The notes below the pieces were generated by a model. The model had not been told where the DNA came from. It did no database searches and saw only the letters and a program-made list of their open reading frames with translations. DNA of 64,000 nucleotides from Porticoccus sp033791605. Lineage in GTDB: Bacteria; Pseudomonadota; Gammaproteobacteria; Pseudomonadales; Porticoccaceae. How positions within the stretch are numbered: the stretch's first letter is position 1; each line of letters begins with the position of its first letter. This document shows positions 36,078 through 44,952 of this stretch, in pieces. A program made the position numbers and the translations under genes. Where the stretch lies: assembly GCA_033791605.1 (NCBI GenBank), contig JASJGJ010000012.1, positions 34,674 to 98,673 of the forward strand, in the 5' to 3' direction.

Positions 36078-36632
36078 ATGGATTTTAATGATATTGCTGA
36101 TGCTTTTATCCGTGCCAATTTGATGGGAAGCCCGGCGGAGCTACATGGCGTTTTGTGTGGTGGCATCAGTGGTGGCAAGCATTTGTCTGAAGATGAGCTG
36201 GTGGTCGCAGTGTCCGAATTTCTCGATGTGGAGCAAGAGCGGGTAGAAGATCTGGGCGATATGTTACCTATGCTTTATCGATTTTCTGTAGGCCAGATAC
36301 GCAGTAGTGGCTTTGAATTTTTACCCCTGCTTCCCGATGATGACTTTGCTTTAAACGAGAGGCTGGCCTCATTGGGTGAATGGTGTCAGGGATTTCTATT
36401 TGGGTTGGGAAATTCCGGATTATCCGTAGAAACTGAGCTTACGGGTGATATTGCCGATGCCTTAGGCGATCTGGCTTCCATTTCCCATGTGGGAGCATTG
36501 GAGGATGAGCATGCTGAAGAAGAAGACGAGGTGAGCTATTCCGAGTTGGTTGAGTATGTGAGAGTTGCGGTACTACTGATATATGCAGAATTAAATGTCT
36601 CTACAGCTAATGACTCTCCTACGATACATTAG
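36078..36632 (+). CDS. ygfB: UPF0149 family protein YgfB
   Basis: 184 residues, mostly helical, matching YgfB. AELHGVLCGGISGG is the N-terminal family motif, WCQGFLFGLGNSGL the central one and YSELVEYVRVAVLLIYAEL the C-terminal one. The start at 36078 (MDFNDIADAF) fits the family; ATG at 36060 is possible. It diverges from the zapA group and opens ygfB-pepP-ubiH-ubiI. Confidence 0.9.
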   Translation: MDFNDIADAFIRANLMGSPAELHGVLCGGISGGKHLSEDELVVAVSEFLDVEQERVEDLGDMLPMLYRFSVGQIRSSGFEFLPLLPDDDFALNERLASLGEWCQGFLFGLGNSGLSVETELTGDIADALGDLASISHVGALEDEHAEEEDEVSYSELVEYVRVAVLLIYAELNVSTANDSPTIH

Positions 36633-36699
36633 CTTTCCCGACTTATTTTTAGATTAAAGCCTTTTAACGTGATGACCTTTCGAGAGTTCAAAAAAAAGA

Positions 36700-38025
36700 A
36701 TGATTAGCAAGCAGGAATTTTCCCGTCGTAGACGCAAGCTGATGGATATGATGGCGAGCAATAGTATCGCGATCCTTACCGCAGCACCTGAACGCACACG
36801 CAATCGGGATATTAACTATCCCTATCGTCAGGATAGTGATTTTTTCTACCTCACGGGCTTTATTGAACCCGAAGCGGTATTGGTTCTAATGCCGGGCCGG
36901 AAGCATGGCGAATGTTTGATGTTCTGCCGGGATAAAAACATTGAGCGCGAAATTTGGGATGGCTATCGAGCGGGTCCAGAAGGTGTTTGCGAAAAATATG
37001 GTGCTGATGATGCTTTCCCCATCGATGACGTCGATGACATTTTGCCCGGGCTATTGGAAGGCAGAGATCGTGTTTATTACGGTATGGGCAAAGACCCCGT
37101 CTTTGATCGCCACTTGATGGACTGGGTAAATACGATTCGTGGGCGTTCTCGTGCCGGTGCTATTCCTCCCGGGGAGTTTGTCGACCTCGATCACCTGCTT
37201 CATGAATTGCGCTTATTCAAAAGTGCGGCAGAGCAAAAAATTATGCGTGAAGCGGGTAAAATTTCTACTCGCGCACATTGTCGAGCCATGCAAATTTGTA
37301 CCCCGGGTATGTACGAGTACCAGTTACAGGCAGAAATCGAACACGAATTTGCCATGGCTGGCGCACGTTTTCCCGCCTATGGAAGCATTGTGGGTGGGGG
37401 TGCAAATGGCTGTATTCTTCACTACGTAGAAAACAGCGCAAAACTTAAAGACGGCGACTTGGTGTTAATTGATGCCGGTTGTGAGTTGCAGCATTATGCG
37501 GCAGATATTACTCGAACTTTTCCTGTTAATGGTAAATACACCGCTGAACAGAAAGCTATTTACGACGTGGTGTTAGCGTCTCAGTTGGCGGCAATTGACG
37601 TTTGCACCAAAGGTAATCATTGGGATGAGCCTCATCAGGTGACCGTTGATGTCATTACCGAAGGGCTGCGCGATTTGGGCATTCTCGACGGTGAGCTTAA
37701 CGAGTTAATCGAAACCAAAAGCTATCGTGATTTCTACATGCATCGGGCCGGCCATTGGTTGGGTATGGATGTACACGATGTGGGCGATTACAAGGTACAC
37801 GATGAGTGGCGGTTGCTTGAAAAAGGCATGGTGATGACCGTGGAGCCGGGGATTTATATTTCTCCCGATAACACCAGGGTCGATAAGCGTTGGCGTGGTA
37901 TTGGTATCCGTATTGAAGACGATATATTGATCACGGCCAAGGGCCCCGACGTGTTAACCAGCGACGCACTCAAGACGACGGCGGAAATTGAAGCCCTTAT
38001 GTCGCAAAATACGTTGAAAAAATAG
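36700..38025 (+). CDS. pepP: Xaa-Pro aminopeptidase
   Basis: 441 residues (E. coli 441). A two-metal pita-bread enzyme removing N-terminal residues before proline. Metal ligands are visible in IDAGCELQHYAADITRTF (two Asp), HRAGHWLGMDVHDVG (His), TVEPGIY (Glu) and GIRIEDD (Glu). The N-terminal creatinase-like domain starts at ISKQEFSRRRRKLM. It is placed between ygfB and ubiH as in enterics. Confidence 0.97.
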   Translation: MISKQEFSRRRRKLMDMMASNSIAILTAAPERTRNRDINYPYRQDSDFFYLTGFIEPEAVLVLMPGRKHGECLMFCRDKNIEREIWDGYRAGPEGVCEKYGADDAFPIDDVDDILPGLLEGRDRVYYGMGKDPVFDRHLMDWVNTIRGRSRAGAIPPGEFVDLDHLLHELRLFKSAAEQKIMREAGKISTRAHCRAMQICTPGMYEYQLQAEIEHEFAMAGARFPAYGSIVGGGANGCILHYVENSAKLKDGDLVLIDAGCELQHYAADITRTFPVNGKYTAEQKAIYDVVLASQLAAIDVCTKGNHWDEPHQVTVDVITEGLRDLGILDGELNELIETKSYRDFYMHRAGHWLGMDVHDVGDYKVHDEWRLLEKGMVMTVEPGIYISPDNTRVDKRWRGIGIRIEDDILITAKGPDVLTSDALKTTAEIEALMSQNTLKK

Positions 38026-38072
38026 TCGGGACGAAGATCGTCAGAACAATTAGCAACAGCAGTAACCAATAG

Positions 38073-39386
38073 ATGTCAGAGCTGTCATTAACGAAAGAAC
38101 AGATCGATGTTGCCATTGTGGGTGGAGGGATGGTGGGTGCCAGTCTGGCACTGTTACTTTCATCACTAAAACTCGGTTGGCGAATTCATGTGATCGAAGC
38201 TTTTCCGATGACAGCAGCGACAACTGATGAGCTTCAACCCAGTTTTGATGCCCGCTCCACAGCCTTGTCCCATAGTAGTCGTGAAATTTTTGAAATTCTG
38301 GGGTTATGGCAGAACCTGTGTCCGACATTGGCCGAAATACGCGATGTTCATGTGTCAGATCGCGGGCATATTGGCAGTGTTCGGTTGCATGCGGCGGAAC
38401 AAAAGTTACCGGCGCTGGGTTATGTGGTTGAAAACCAATGGCTTGGGGCCGTGCTCGTCGAGGCGTTGCAGCAGGCGAAGGACATTGAGATTGTCGCCCC
38501 AGCAAAAGTGACAGGGGTTCGTCCTGTTCGGGGTGGTATGCAGCTGTCTATGTTGTCTGAAGAGGCCGAGACAAGCCAAGAGGTCAGTACAAAACTACTG
38601 GTTATTGCCGATGGTGCACAATCCCAGACCCGGGATATGTTGGGTATTGATGCCACCACCAAGGATTATGGTCAGGTGGCTGTCGTGGCTAATATTTCAT
38701 TGTCGAAAGATCATGGGGGCATTGCTTACGAACGTTTTACTGATTCGGGGCCCATGGCCATGTTGCCACTACAGCCAATTGACGGTGAGCATCGCGTCGC
38801 GTTGATTTGGACGCTTCCTCCGGATCGAGCAGCTGAGATGGTGTCGGCCTCTGAAGAGATATTTCTTGCCGAGTTACAGGATCGTTTTGGCCATCGTCTG
38901 GGACAGTTTCAGCGTGTAGGTAGTCGTCATAGTTATCCTATCAGGTTGATTACAAGCAATGAACAAGTTCGCAGCCATGTCGTGGTCGTAGGTAATGCTG
39001 CCCATTCATTGCACCCCGTGGCGGGGCAGGGTTTCAATTTGGCGTTGAGGGATGTGGCCGTACTGGCCAATGAGTTGGCGCTAGCTGCCTCAGATAGTAC
39101 AGCGCTGGGTAGCTTGTCGGTTTTACAATCTTATCTAGACCAGCAGCAGGCCGATCAAAAACAAACCATTTTACTCAGTGACTTGCTGCCCAAAATATTC
39201 GGCATAGGGGCGCCGCCTGTAGCGTTAGCGCGGAACCTAGGGCTGCTGGCGCTGGACACAGTGCCGCTGTTTAGACACCAATTTACTCGGCTGGGCATGG
39301 GGCTTGAGACAAAAGGAACAACATTGGCGACTCCTCTATCATTAAAGCCCCCAAGTCAAAGCACTATCGGGACAAATAATGGCTGA
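38073..39386 (+). CDS. ubiH: 2-octaprenyl-6-methoxyphenol hydroxylase
   Basis: FAD monooxygenase of ubiquinone synthesis, 437 residues. The dinucleotide motif is VGGGMVGASLA, the substrate-side motif FDARSTALSHSSREI with VSDRGHIG is UbiH-like, and the flavin motif is VGNAAHSLHPVAGQGFNLALRD. The long C-terminal extension (after about residue 400) is not strongly conserved. Its stop overlaps the ubiI start by eight bases, so the two are coupled. Confidence 0.93.
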   Translation: MSELSLTKEQIDVAIVGGGMVGASLALLLSSLKLGWRIHVIEAFPMTAATTDELQPSFDARSTALSHSSREIFEILGLWQNLCPTLAEIRDVHVSDRGHIGSVRLHAAEQKLPALGYVVENQWLGAVLVEALQQAKDIEIVAPAKVTGVRPVRGGMQLSMLSEEAETSQEVSTKLLVIADGAQSQTRDMLGIDATTKDYGQVAVVANISLSKDHGGIAYERFTDSGPMAMLPLQPIDGEHRVALIWTLPPDRAAEMVSASEEIFLAELQDRFGHRLGQFQRVGSRHSYPIRLITSNEQVRSHVVVVGNAAHSLHPVAGQGFNLALRDVAVLANELALAASDSTALGSLSVLQSYLDQQQADQKQTILLSDLLPKIFGIGAPPVALARNLGLLALDTVPLFRHQFTRLGMGLETKGTTLATPLSLKPPSQSTIGTNNG

Positions 39387-40626
39387 TCATCAATACGATG
39401 TTGTTGTGACAGGTGCCGGTATGGTGGGTGCGGCCTTTGCTGCGCTATTGGCCACGAAAGAATTGGCTGCCTCGGAAAATGGCAAAAAACTTCGTATCGC
39501 CGTTTTGGAAGCACGCCCCTTTCAAATGCCTGATCTTTCAAAAACTTTTGACCCACGGGTTGTTGCGCTGACAGAACCATCACGACAGCTATTGGCGGCG
39601 GTTGGTGTCTGGGAGCATATTGCACAGCAGCGTGTCTGCCCTTATCAGCGCATGGAAGTCTGGGAAGCCGATGGCACCGGGCATATTGAATTTGATTGTG
39701 CCGAAGTACGCCAGCCCAGCCTTGGACATATTGTTGAAAATGCATTAATTGTTGAAAGCTTATTGCAACGGCTAGATGAATTGGACAATGTGGAATTGTT
39801 GTGCCCTGCGAAAGTTGTGGATCTCGACAGGAAGCCAGTAGAAGGGCGTGATGACGAAGAAGGCATCGTTATTTCACTGGACGATGGTTCTGTTATCTCA
39901 ACAAAGCTTTTAGCTGCAGCCGATGGTGCCCAATCAAAAGTACGTGAGCTCTGTGGCTTACAGTTGCGAGAATGGGATTATGGTCACCATGCCATTGTTA
40001 CTACGGTAACCACCGAAAAAAATCATAATTTCACAGCAAGGCAGCGGTTTTTACCCGATGGCCCCTTGGCTTTTTTGCCCTTACAAACAGAATCTGGTGA
40101 TTGTCATCAGTGCTCTATTGTCTGGTCGCAGCAAGAGAGTGTGGCTGAATCGCTCATGTCTTTGGGTGACTCCGCCTTTTGTGCCGCATTGGAGCAGGCT
40201 GGCAGTAGTAGCTTGGGGAAAATAATTTCCGTTGATAAGCGCTACAAAATTCCTTTGAAACAACGTCATGCCGTAGATTATGTGGTTCCTGGGGTGGCAT
40301 TAATGGGTGATGCGGCTCATACCATTCATCCCCTGGCGGGGCAGGGTGTCAATCTTGGTTTTCAAGATGCGATTACTTTGGTAGAAGAAGTTGAGCGCGC
40401 AGTAAATCGAGGGTTATCTCCCGGTGATATGTCGGCATTGCAACGTTACCAGCGTCGCCGAAAACCACATAATTTGGGTACTATGGCAGTGATGGAGGGC
40501 TTCAAGCGATTATTTGAAGACCAATCCCTTCCTGTTCGATTGCTGCGCAACGATGGCATGAGTGCAGTGAATCGGCTCAGCCCTATAAAAAACTTAGTTA
40601 TTCGTCAAGCTATGGGCCTGCTTTAG
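39379..40626 (+). CDS. ubiI: ubiquinone synthesis hydroxylase UbiI (VisC)
   Basis: FAD monooxygenase, 415 residues. TGAGMVGAAFA is the nucleotide motif, FDPRVVALTEPSRQLLAAVGVW with PYQRMEVWEADGTGHIEFD the UbiI-type region, and GDAAHTIHPLAGQGVNLGFQD the flavin motif. UbiI introduces the C5 hydroxyl of the quinone ring. Separation from the related UbiF rests on gene order (ubiH-ubiI) and overall similarity. Confidence 0.9.
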   Translation: MADHQYDVVVTGAGMVGAAFAALLATKELAASENGKKLRIAVLEARPFQMPDLSKTFDPRVVALTEPSRQLLAAVGVWEHIAQQRVCPYQRMEVWEADGTGHIEFDCAEVRQPSLGHIVENALIVESLLQRLDELDNVELLCPAKVVDLDRKPVEGRDDEEGIVISLDDGSVISTKLLAAADGAQSKVRELCGLQLREWDYGHHAIVTTVTTEKNHNFTARQRFLPDGPLAFLPLQTESGDCHQCSIVWSQQESVAESLMSLGDSAFCAALEQAGSSSLGKIISVDKRYKIPLKQRHAVDYVVPGVALMGDAAHTIHPLAGQGVNLGFQDAITLVEEVERAVNRGLSPGDMSALQRYQRRRKPHNLGTMAVMEGFKRLFEDQSLPVRLLRNDGMSAVNRLSPIKNLVIRQAMGLL

Positions 40627-40783
40627 AGCTTGGCGTTAGGGTAGATATTTCAATAGATTTAACGTGAAGTCATCATCCGCCCCTTTAGTTTCAGGGCAAT
40701 CAGGTTTAGAATCGCGGCTGTTTTAGGCGGTGTTGTTTTAATGTAAGCACACGGCTTTAAGTGCTAACGGTGAGGACACAACA

Positions 40784-41173
40784 ATGAGCGCAACTCCATC
40801 CAATTTGAAATATGCTGCAAGCCACGAGTGGGCGTGCGATGAAGGTGATGGCATAGTATCTGTAGGTATCAGCGACCATGCACAAGATAGTCTGGGTGAT
40901 GTGGTTTATGTGGAGCTGCCAGAAGTCGGTACGACAGTTAATGCTGGAGAAGAAGCGGGTGTTGTCGAGTCTGTAAAAGCGGCCTCCGATATTTATTCTC
41001 CTGTTTCCGGTGAAGTGGTTGCCATCAATGAATTGCTGGAAGAAGCACCAGAAACTATTAATAGCTCACCTTATGATGACGGTTGGTTTTTTAAAGTAAA
41101 AATGTCTGATCCTTCTGAGTTGGAAGGTTTGCTGGATGCGACAGGTTACGAAGCAGTCTCTGAAGACGACTAA
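40784..41173 (+). CDS. gcvH: glycine cleavage system H protein
   Basis: 129-residue lipoyl carrier that shuttles the aminomethyl group between the P, T and L proteins of glycine cleavage. The lipoylated Lys65 lies in VESVKAASDIYSP; HEWACDEGDGIVSVGISDHAQDSLGDVVYVELP is the typical N-terminal half. GAGGAC precedes the ATG. No gcvT or gcvP gene is in the window. A glycine riboswitch was looked for in 40627-40783 and not seen. Confidence 0.96.
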   Translation: MSATPSNLKYAASHEWACDEGDGIVSVGISDHAQDSLGDVVYVELPEVGTTVNAGEEAGVVESVKAASDIYSPVSGEVVAINELLEEAPETINSSPYDDGWFFKVKMSDPSELEGLLDATGYEAVSEDD

Positions 41174-41205
41174 CCCTCGACACACCGGTTTTGTTTTTGT
41201 TAATG

Positions 41206-41233
41206 AAGGCTGCCAAAAAGGCAGCCTTTTTAT
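41206..41233 (+). terminator. rho-independent terminator after gcvH
   Basis: AAGGCTGCC (41206-41214), loop AAAAA, GGCAGCCTT (41220-41228), then a T-rich run. Confidence 0.93.
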
Positions 41234-41275
41234 TTTGGCCTTCTAAACGTTTGTTTCTATATCTTTGGAGAAAGT

Positions 41276-42484
41276 ATGTCCACTTCATCCTCACCAGTCT
41301 TATCGTTACGCCTAAAAAAAGGTGCCGGCAGACGTTTGCGGGCTGGGCATTTGTGGGTTTACAGCAATGAGGTAGATACAGCTGTGACACCTCTCAAGAC
41401 GATGCCTGCTGGCAGTGAAGTTGTTGTGGAAGATGCCAGCGGTAAGTTTGTGGCTATGGCCGTAGCGAATCCGGGTAGCCTTATTTGTGCCAGGCTCTAT
41501 AGCCAAGAACAAGGCAGAGGTCTCGATCAGCCACTGATCGTTCATCGACTACAGCAAGCACTACAGTTTCGCGAAGCCTGTTTTTCTAAGCCCTTTTATC
41601 GCGCAATATTTGGTGATTCAGATTTATTGCCGGGGTTGGTGGTCGATCGTTTTGGTGACTACTTGTCGGTTCAGTTAACGACCACGGGTATGGACCAGCG
41701 CCGGGACGAAGTTGTTGCCGCATTGGATGAAGTGTTTTCTCCCAAAGGTATCCTATTTAGAAACCAGGGGCCATTTCGCAAAATGGAAGGCTTGGCTGAA
41801 GCTGTTGAAGTGGCAGCGGGAGAGGTACCCGATCTGGTCGAGTTGGAAGAAAACGGTACACGTTTTCTGGCACCCGTGATGACGGGCCAAAAAACGGGCT
41901 GGTTTTACGACCACCGAATAAATCGCCAGCAGCTACAGCAATTGTCCAAAGACAAAACAGTGTTAGACGTTTATAGCTACGTCGGTGGTTGGGGGGTTCA
42001 GGCGGCGGTGGCGGGAGCGAAATCTGTCACTTGTATTGATGCCTCAGGTGATGCCTTAGACCTAGCGCAACAGAATGCTGAACTAAATAATTACCGCGGC
42101 CCATTTTCTTGTCTGCAGGGCAAAGCTAACGACATTATGAAAGCCTTAGTTGATGCAGGGCAAATGTTTGATGTCGTAGTGTTAGACCCCCCGGCCTTTA
42201 TTAAACGTAAAAAAGATCAACGTCAGGGAGAAAAAGCCTACCACCAGGCTAATCAGCTGGCATTGAGGTTGTTGTCACCCGGCGGAATTCTGGTATCGGC
42301 ATCTTGCTCGATGCATTTGTCCCAGCCAATGTTGATGGAGGTGGTCAAAACGGCAGCGGCTCATCGCCATCGTCAGCTGCAGGTATTTTCTCTGGGTGGA
42401 CAGGGGCCAGATCACCCCATTCATCCGGCGATACCCGAGACAAATTACTTAAAAGCCATTTTCGCCAGAGACTTAGAAAGCTAA
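41276..42484 (+). CDS. rlmI: 23S rRNA (cytosine-1962-C5)-methyltransferase
   Basis: 402 residues: an N-terminal PUA domain (RLKKGAGRRLRAGHLWVYSNEV) followed by a class I methyltransferase domain with VLDVYSYVGGWGVQAA as SAM-binding motif, VVLDPPAFIKRKKD as catalytic motif IV and SASCSMH with the catalytic cysteine. It methylates C1962 of 23S rRNA. GGAG is placed before the ATG, and the gene is isolated by the gcvH terminator. Confidence 0.95.
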   Translation: MSTSSSPVLSLRLKKGAGRRLRAGHLWVYSNEVDTAVTPLKTMPAGSEVVVEDASGKFVAMAVANPGSLICARLYSQEQGRGLDQPLIVHRLQQALQFREACFSKPFYRAIFGDSDLLPGLVVDRFGDYLSVQLTTTGMDQRRDEVVAALDEVFSPKGILFRNQGPFRKMEGLAEAVEVAAGEVPDLVELEENGTRFLAPVMTGQKTGWFYDHRINRQQLQQLSKDKTVLDVYSYVGGWGVQAAVAGAKSVTCIDASGDALDLAQQNAELNNYRGPFSCLQGKANDIMKALVDAGQMFDVVVLDPPAFIKRKKDQRQGEKAYHQANQLALRLLSPGGILVSASCSMHLSQPMLMEVVKTAAAHRHRQLQVFSLGGQGPDHPIHPAIPETNYLKAIFARDLES

Positions 42485-42816
42485 TATGTTTAGCTAAACA
42501 AGGGCTTTATCTACAAGCTATTTTTCTTTGGGCCATCACCAATGGGTAATCCAATAAGTGTTTTTCTCTATGGTAAGAAAGTTGATGGTTAAGGCGAGTT
42601 TTGAGTGTTGAGATTTTTAAAAAATAAGCAGGTAAAAAAATCTGACAAGTTGTTTGGTTAATGGTTTACTGCATTTTAGATGAAAGATAAAAGATTCTGA
42701 GTGCCGGAACTGAAAAGGCAGACTGAAAATTAAAGCCTGAGGTTTTACCAAAAATAATAACAAAACATCGATAATAAAAAAATAAACTTGGTGCTTCCAA
42801 CGAAGAGGACATAATT
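42485..42816. other. AT-rich intergenic region with a palindrome
   Basis: 332 bases without a supportable gene. TGTTTAGCTAAACA (42487-42500) is a perfect 14-bp palindrome right after rlmI. The remainder is A/T-rich and shows no further clear repeat or RNA. Confidence 0.5.
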
Positions 42817-43050
42817 TTGAATACAAATGACAGAATAGAAGAAATTAAATTATTAAATCAATTCAACCTTGAGTCGGTAGCCAGTGGTATTAAAGTCCAT
42901 GCTCATGAAGCCACGCCAGAAGCGGTAGACGCGGCGGAAAGGCTCTTCAAAAAAGGTTTAACAGATCATGTGGATGGCGGTTATCTAACAGACCTCGGTA
43001 TCGAAGCGGCAAACCATGCACAAATATTGATGAGACTATTATCTGATTAA
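42817..43050 (+). CDS. TIGR02647 family small protein
   Basis: 77 residues. LLNQFNLESVASGIKVHAHEATPEAVDAAERLFKKGLTDHVDGGYLTDLGIEAANHAQ matches the TIGR02647 family of gammaproteobacteria; a helix-turn-helix-like fold is likely but the role is unknown. The start is TTG at 42817 with AGAGGA seven bases upstream, the same arrangement as acxA. An isolated gene. Confidence 0.86.
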   Translation: MNTNDRIEEIKLLNQFNLESVASGIKVHAHEATPEAVDAAERLFKKGLTDHVDGGYLTDLGIEAANHAQILMRLLSD

Positions 43051-43112
43051 GGGTAAGCCCCCGGCTAAAGGACTCACCTCAGTATTCAAACACTCGCCCA
43101 GCAATACTGGTT

Positions 43113-43418
43113 TTACAAGACTGCTTCAAATAACTCTAATTTAGGGTGGCCGGCATAGATACCTTCGGACGTTTTTCCTGCACCAGCATGGGCTTTGCGA
43201 AAAGCTTCCGAATGGGTCCAGTCTTCAAAAGCAACCTTGCTGTCCCAAATTGAGTGTGAGCAAAATAGAGTGATGCCATCCTCTGTTTTTCCACGCAATA
43301 GATTGAATGATTTAAAGCCAGGAACCTCATTCAAAAAAGAATCACGGCTGCGCCACACCTCAATAAAGTCATCTTCTCGTCCTTTATTGACCTGAAAGCG
43401 ATTCATTGCCAAATACAT
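43113..43418 (-). CDS. antibiotic biosynthesis monooxygenase/heme oxygenase-like (IsdG-type)
   Basis: 101-residue ferredoxin-fold dimer protein. It keeps the Asn near the N terminus (AMNRFQV), the Trp in IWDSKVAFEDWTHSEAF and a His in FRKAHAG, positions used for heme binding and breakdown in IsdG/HmoA-type enzymes. Heme degradation is therefore possible, but other ABM-domain activities cannot be excluded. It is a single gene on the minus strand. Confidence 0.85.
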   Translation of the reverse strand: MYLAMNRFQVNKGREDDFIEVWRSRDSFLNEVPGFKSFNLLRGKTEDGITLFCSHSIWDSKVAFEDWTHSEAFRKAHAGAGKTSEGIYAGHPKLELFEAVL

Positions 43419-43547
43419 AATTTTACCTTGTGGGTTAAAGTCTTATGGGGCGGTGATTATCGAACAGTGGTATTTAATAGCAAGGGTAGTTTTAATGGTC
43501 GTAAGATTTTTTGTGGGGTGACAGTTTGGCTGTCTTGAGCGGTAACG

Positions 43548-43934
43548 ATGAAAGACTGTAATCAATGCGGAAAATGCTGTGTAAAATATAGCAATGGCGG
43601 TCTGTCAGTTTCAAAAAGTGAAATCGCGTTGTGGGAAGTTTTTAATCCCGATATTTACCAGTTTGTCAGTGATGGAAAAATCTGGATAGACCCTAAAACG
43701 GGAAAGCAAATAGAGCAGTGCCCTTGGTTGAGAAAAATACCGAATCAAAAAAAATATACCTGTGATATTTATTACGATCGCCCGGATGACTGTAAGTTTT
43801 ATCCAGTAACCATTGAGCAAATGGAAAAAGATGAATGCGAGATGCTCGATGTTCAGGATTTGGAAAAACCAAAACAAGCACAAATAAAATTGGATAAATT
43901 AATGGAGGACAGTCGCCCCCCTTGCGAGAATTAA
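43548..43934 (+). CDS. YkgJ family cysteine cluster protein
   Basis: 128 residues with the N-terminal cluster C4-x2-C7-x2-C10-C11 and further cysteines around CPWL and YTCDIYYDRPDDCKFYPV, the pattern of YkgJ/UPF0153 proteins, which probably bind iron-sulfur or zinc. The molecular role is unknown. Codon use is A/T-richer than in the flanking housekeeping genes. Confidence 0.88.
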   Translation: MKDCNQCGKCCVKYSNGGLSVSKSEIALWEVFNPDIYQFVSDGKIWIDPKTGKQIEQCPWLRKIPNQKKYTCDIYYDRPDDCKFYPVTIEQMEKDECEMLDVQDLEKPKQAQIKLDKLMEDSRPPCEN

Positions 43935-43976
43935 TTCAAAATTTATTAGCGTTTGCAGTCTCTTCTAGGACATTTT

Positions 43977-44837
43977 TTATGCCTGGGGTTTTTTTATAAC
44001 CACTTCGCCATCAATATGAATATCACGTTGGGGAAAGGCAATAACAATGTTATTTTCATGAAATAAATCATCAATTTTGTAGCGAAGATCACTGCGTATT
44101 TTTCGTAAACTGCGTTCTGCAGAAGCATTTACCCAGATATGAAGATCAAAAATTAATGCACTATCACCAAAATCTTCAAATAAAACAGATGTCGCGGGAT
44201 CTTTTAATACATCAGGGTGCTCCTTTGCAGCAAGTTCAATTAATTCAGCGGCTTTTCGTACCGGCGAGCCATAAGCAATGCCAACCCTAACGGTTGTTCG
44301 AGTTAGCTTGTCTACTAACGTCCAATTGACCAATATATTCTCAAGTAAGTAACTATTGGGGATCAGCATGTGCACGCCATCGACACGCCTAAATTGAGTC
44401 GAGCGAGTGTTAATAGATTCTACCGTTCCCGTCGTATCACCAATTTCAAGAAAATCGCCAATTCGAATGGGACGCTCCCACATTAATATCCAGCCGCTGA
44501 TAAAATTATTAATAATATTCTGTGCACCAAAACCAAAACCAATAGCAACGGCGCCGGAAATAAAGGCGAATGCAGTCAAGGGCACATTCATAAGATCCAG
44601 GGCGCTAATCACCAAAACTGAAAGAGCAATGATCAAATATGCCCTTGATATAACTTGGATTAAATTGGGATTAATCCCTTGCTTGGTCATCATGCTACGA
44701 ATCAATTTTGCGCTCCAGCGAATAAACAGAATGCCGGCCAACAGTAATATCGGTGCATAAATTAAATCGGCTAGACTTACAGACGTATCACCAAACTGAA
44801 CAATGGTGGTCTGAAAAAATTCTTTGTTTATCTTCAT
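43977..44837 (-). CDS. mscS: small-conductance mechanosensitive channel MscS
   Basis: 286 residues (E. coli MscS 286). Three N-terminal membrane helices (about 25-45, 65-85 and 90-125). The pore helix has the Gly/Ala-rich stretch AISGAVAIGFGFGAQNIINNFISG, followed by the beta domain stretch RIGDFLEIGDTTGTVESINTRSTQFRRVDG. It releases solutes at hypo-osmotic shock through the inner membrane. Confidence 0.94.
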   Translation of the reverse strand: MKINKEFFQTTIVQFGDTSVSLADLIYAPILLLAGILFIRWSAKLIRSMMTKQGINPNLIQVISRAYLIIALSVLVISALDLMNVPLTAFAFISGAVAIGFGFGAQNIINNFISGWILMWERPIRIGDFLEIGDTTGTVESINTRSTQFRRVDGVHMLIPNSYLLENILVNWTLVDKLTRTTVRVGIAYGSPVRKAAELIELAAKEHPDVLKDPATSVLFEDFGDSALIFDLHIWVNASAERSLRKIRSDLRYKIDDLFHENNIVIAFPQRDIHIDGEVVIKKPQA

Positions 44838-44952
44838 ATAGTTAACCGTCGCTAAACTGTTAGAATCTGTTTTGTAAGCTGTGATTAACAGAGGTTACCA
44901 CTCTCTTCCATACGACTAAACCTCTATTATTTCCCGAAATGGTGGACAAAAA

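Noticed and set aside
40627..40783. Glycine riboswitch before gcvH
   Set aside because: The conserved tandem aptamer cores are not present.
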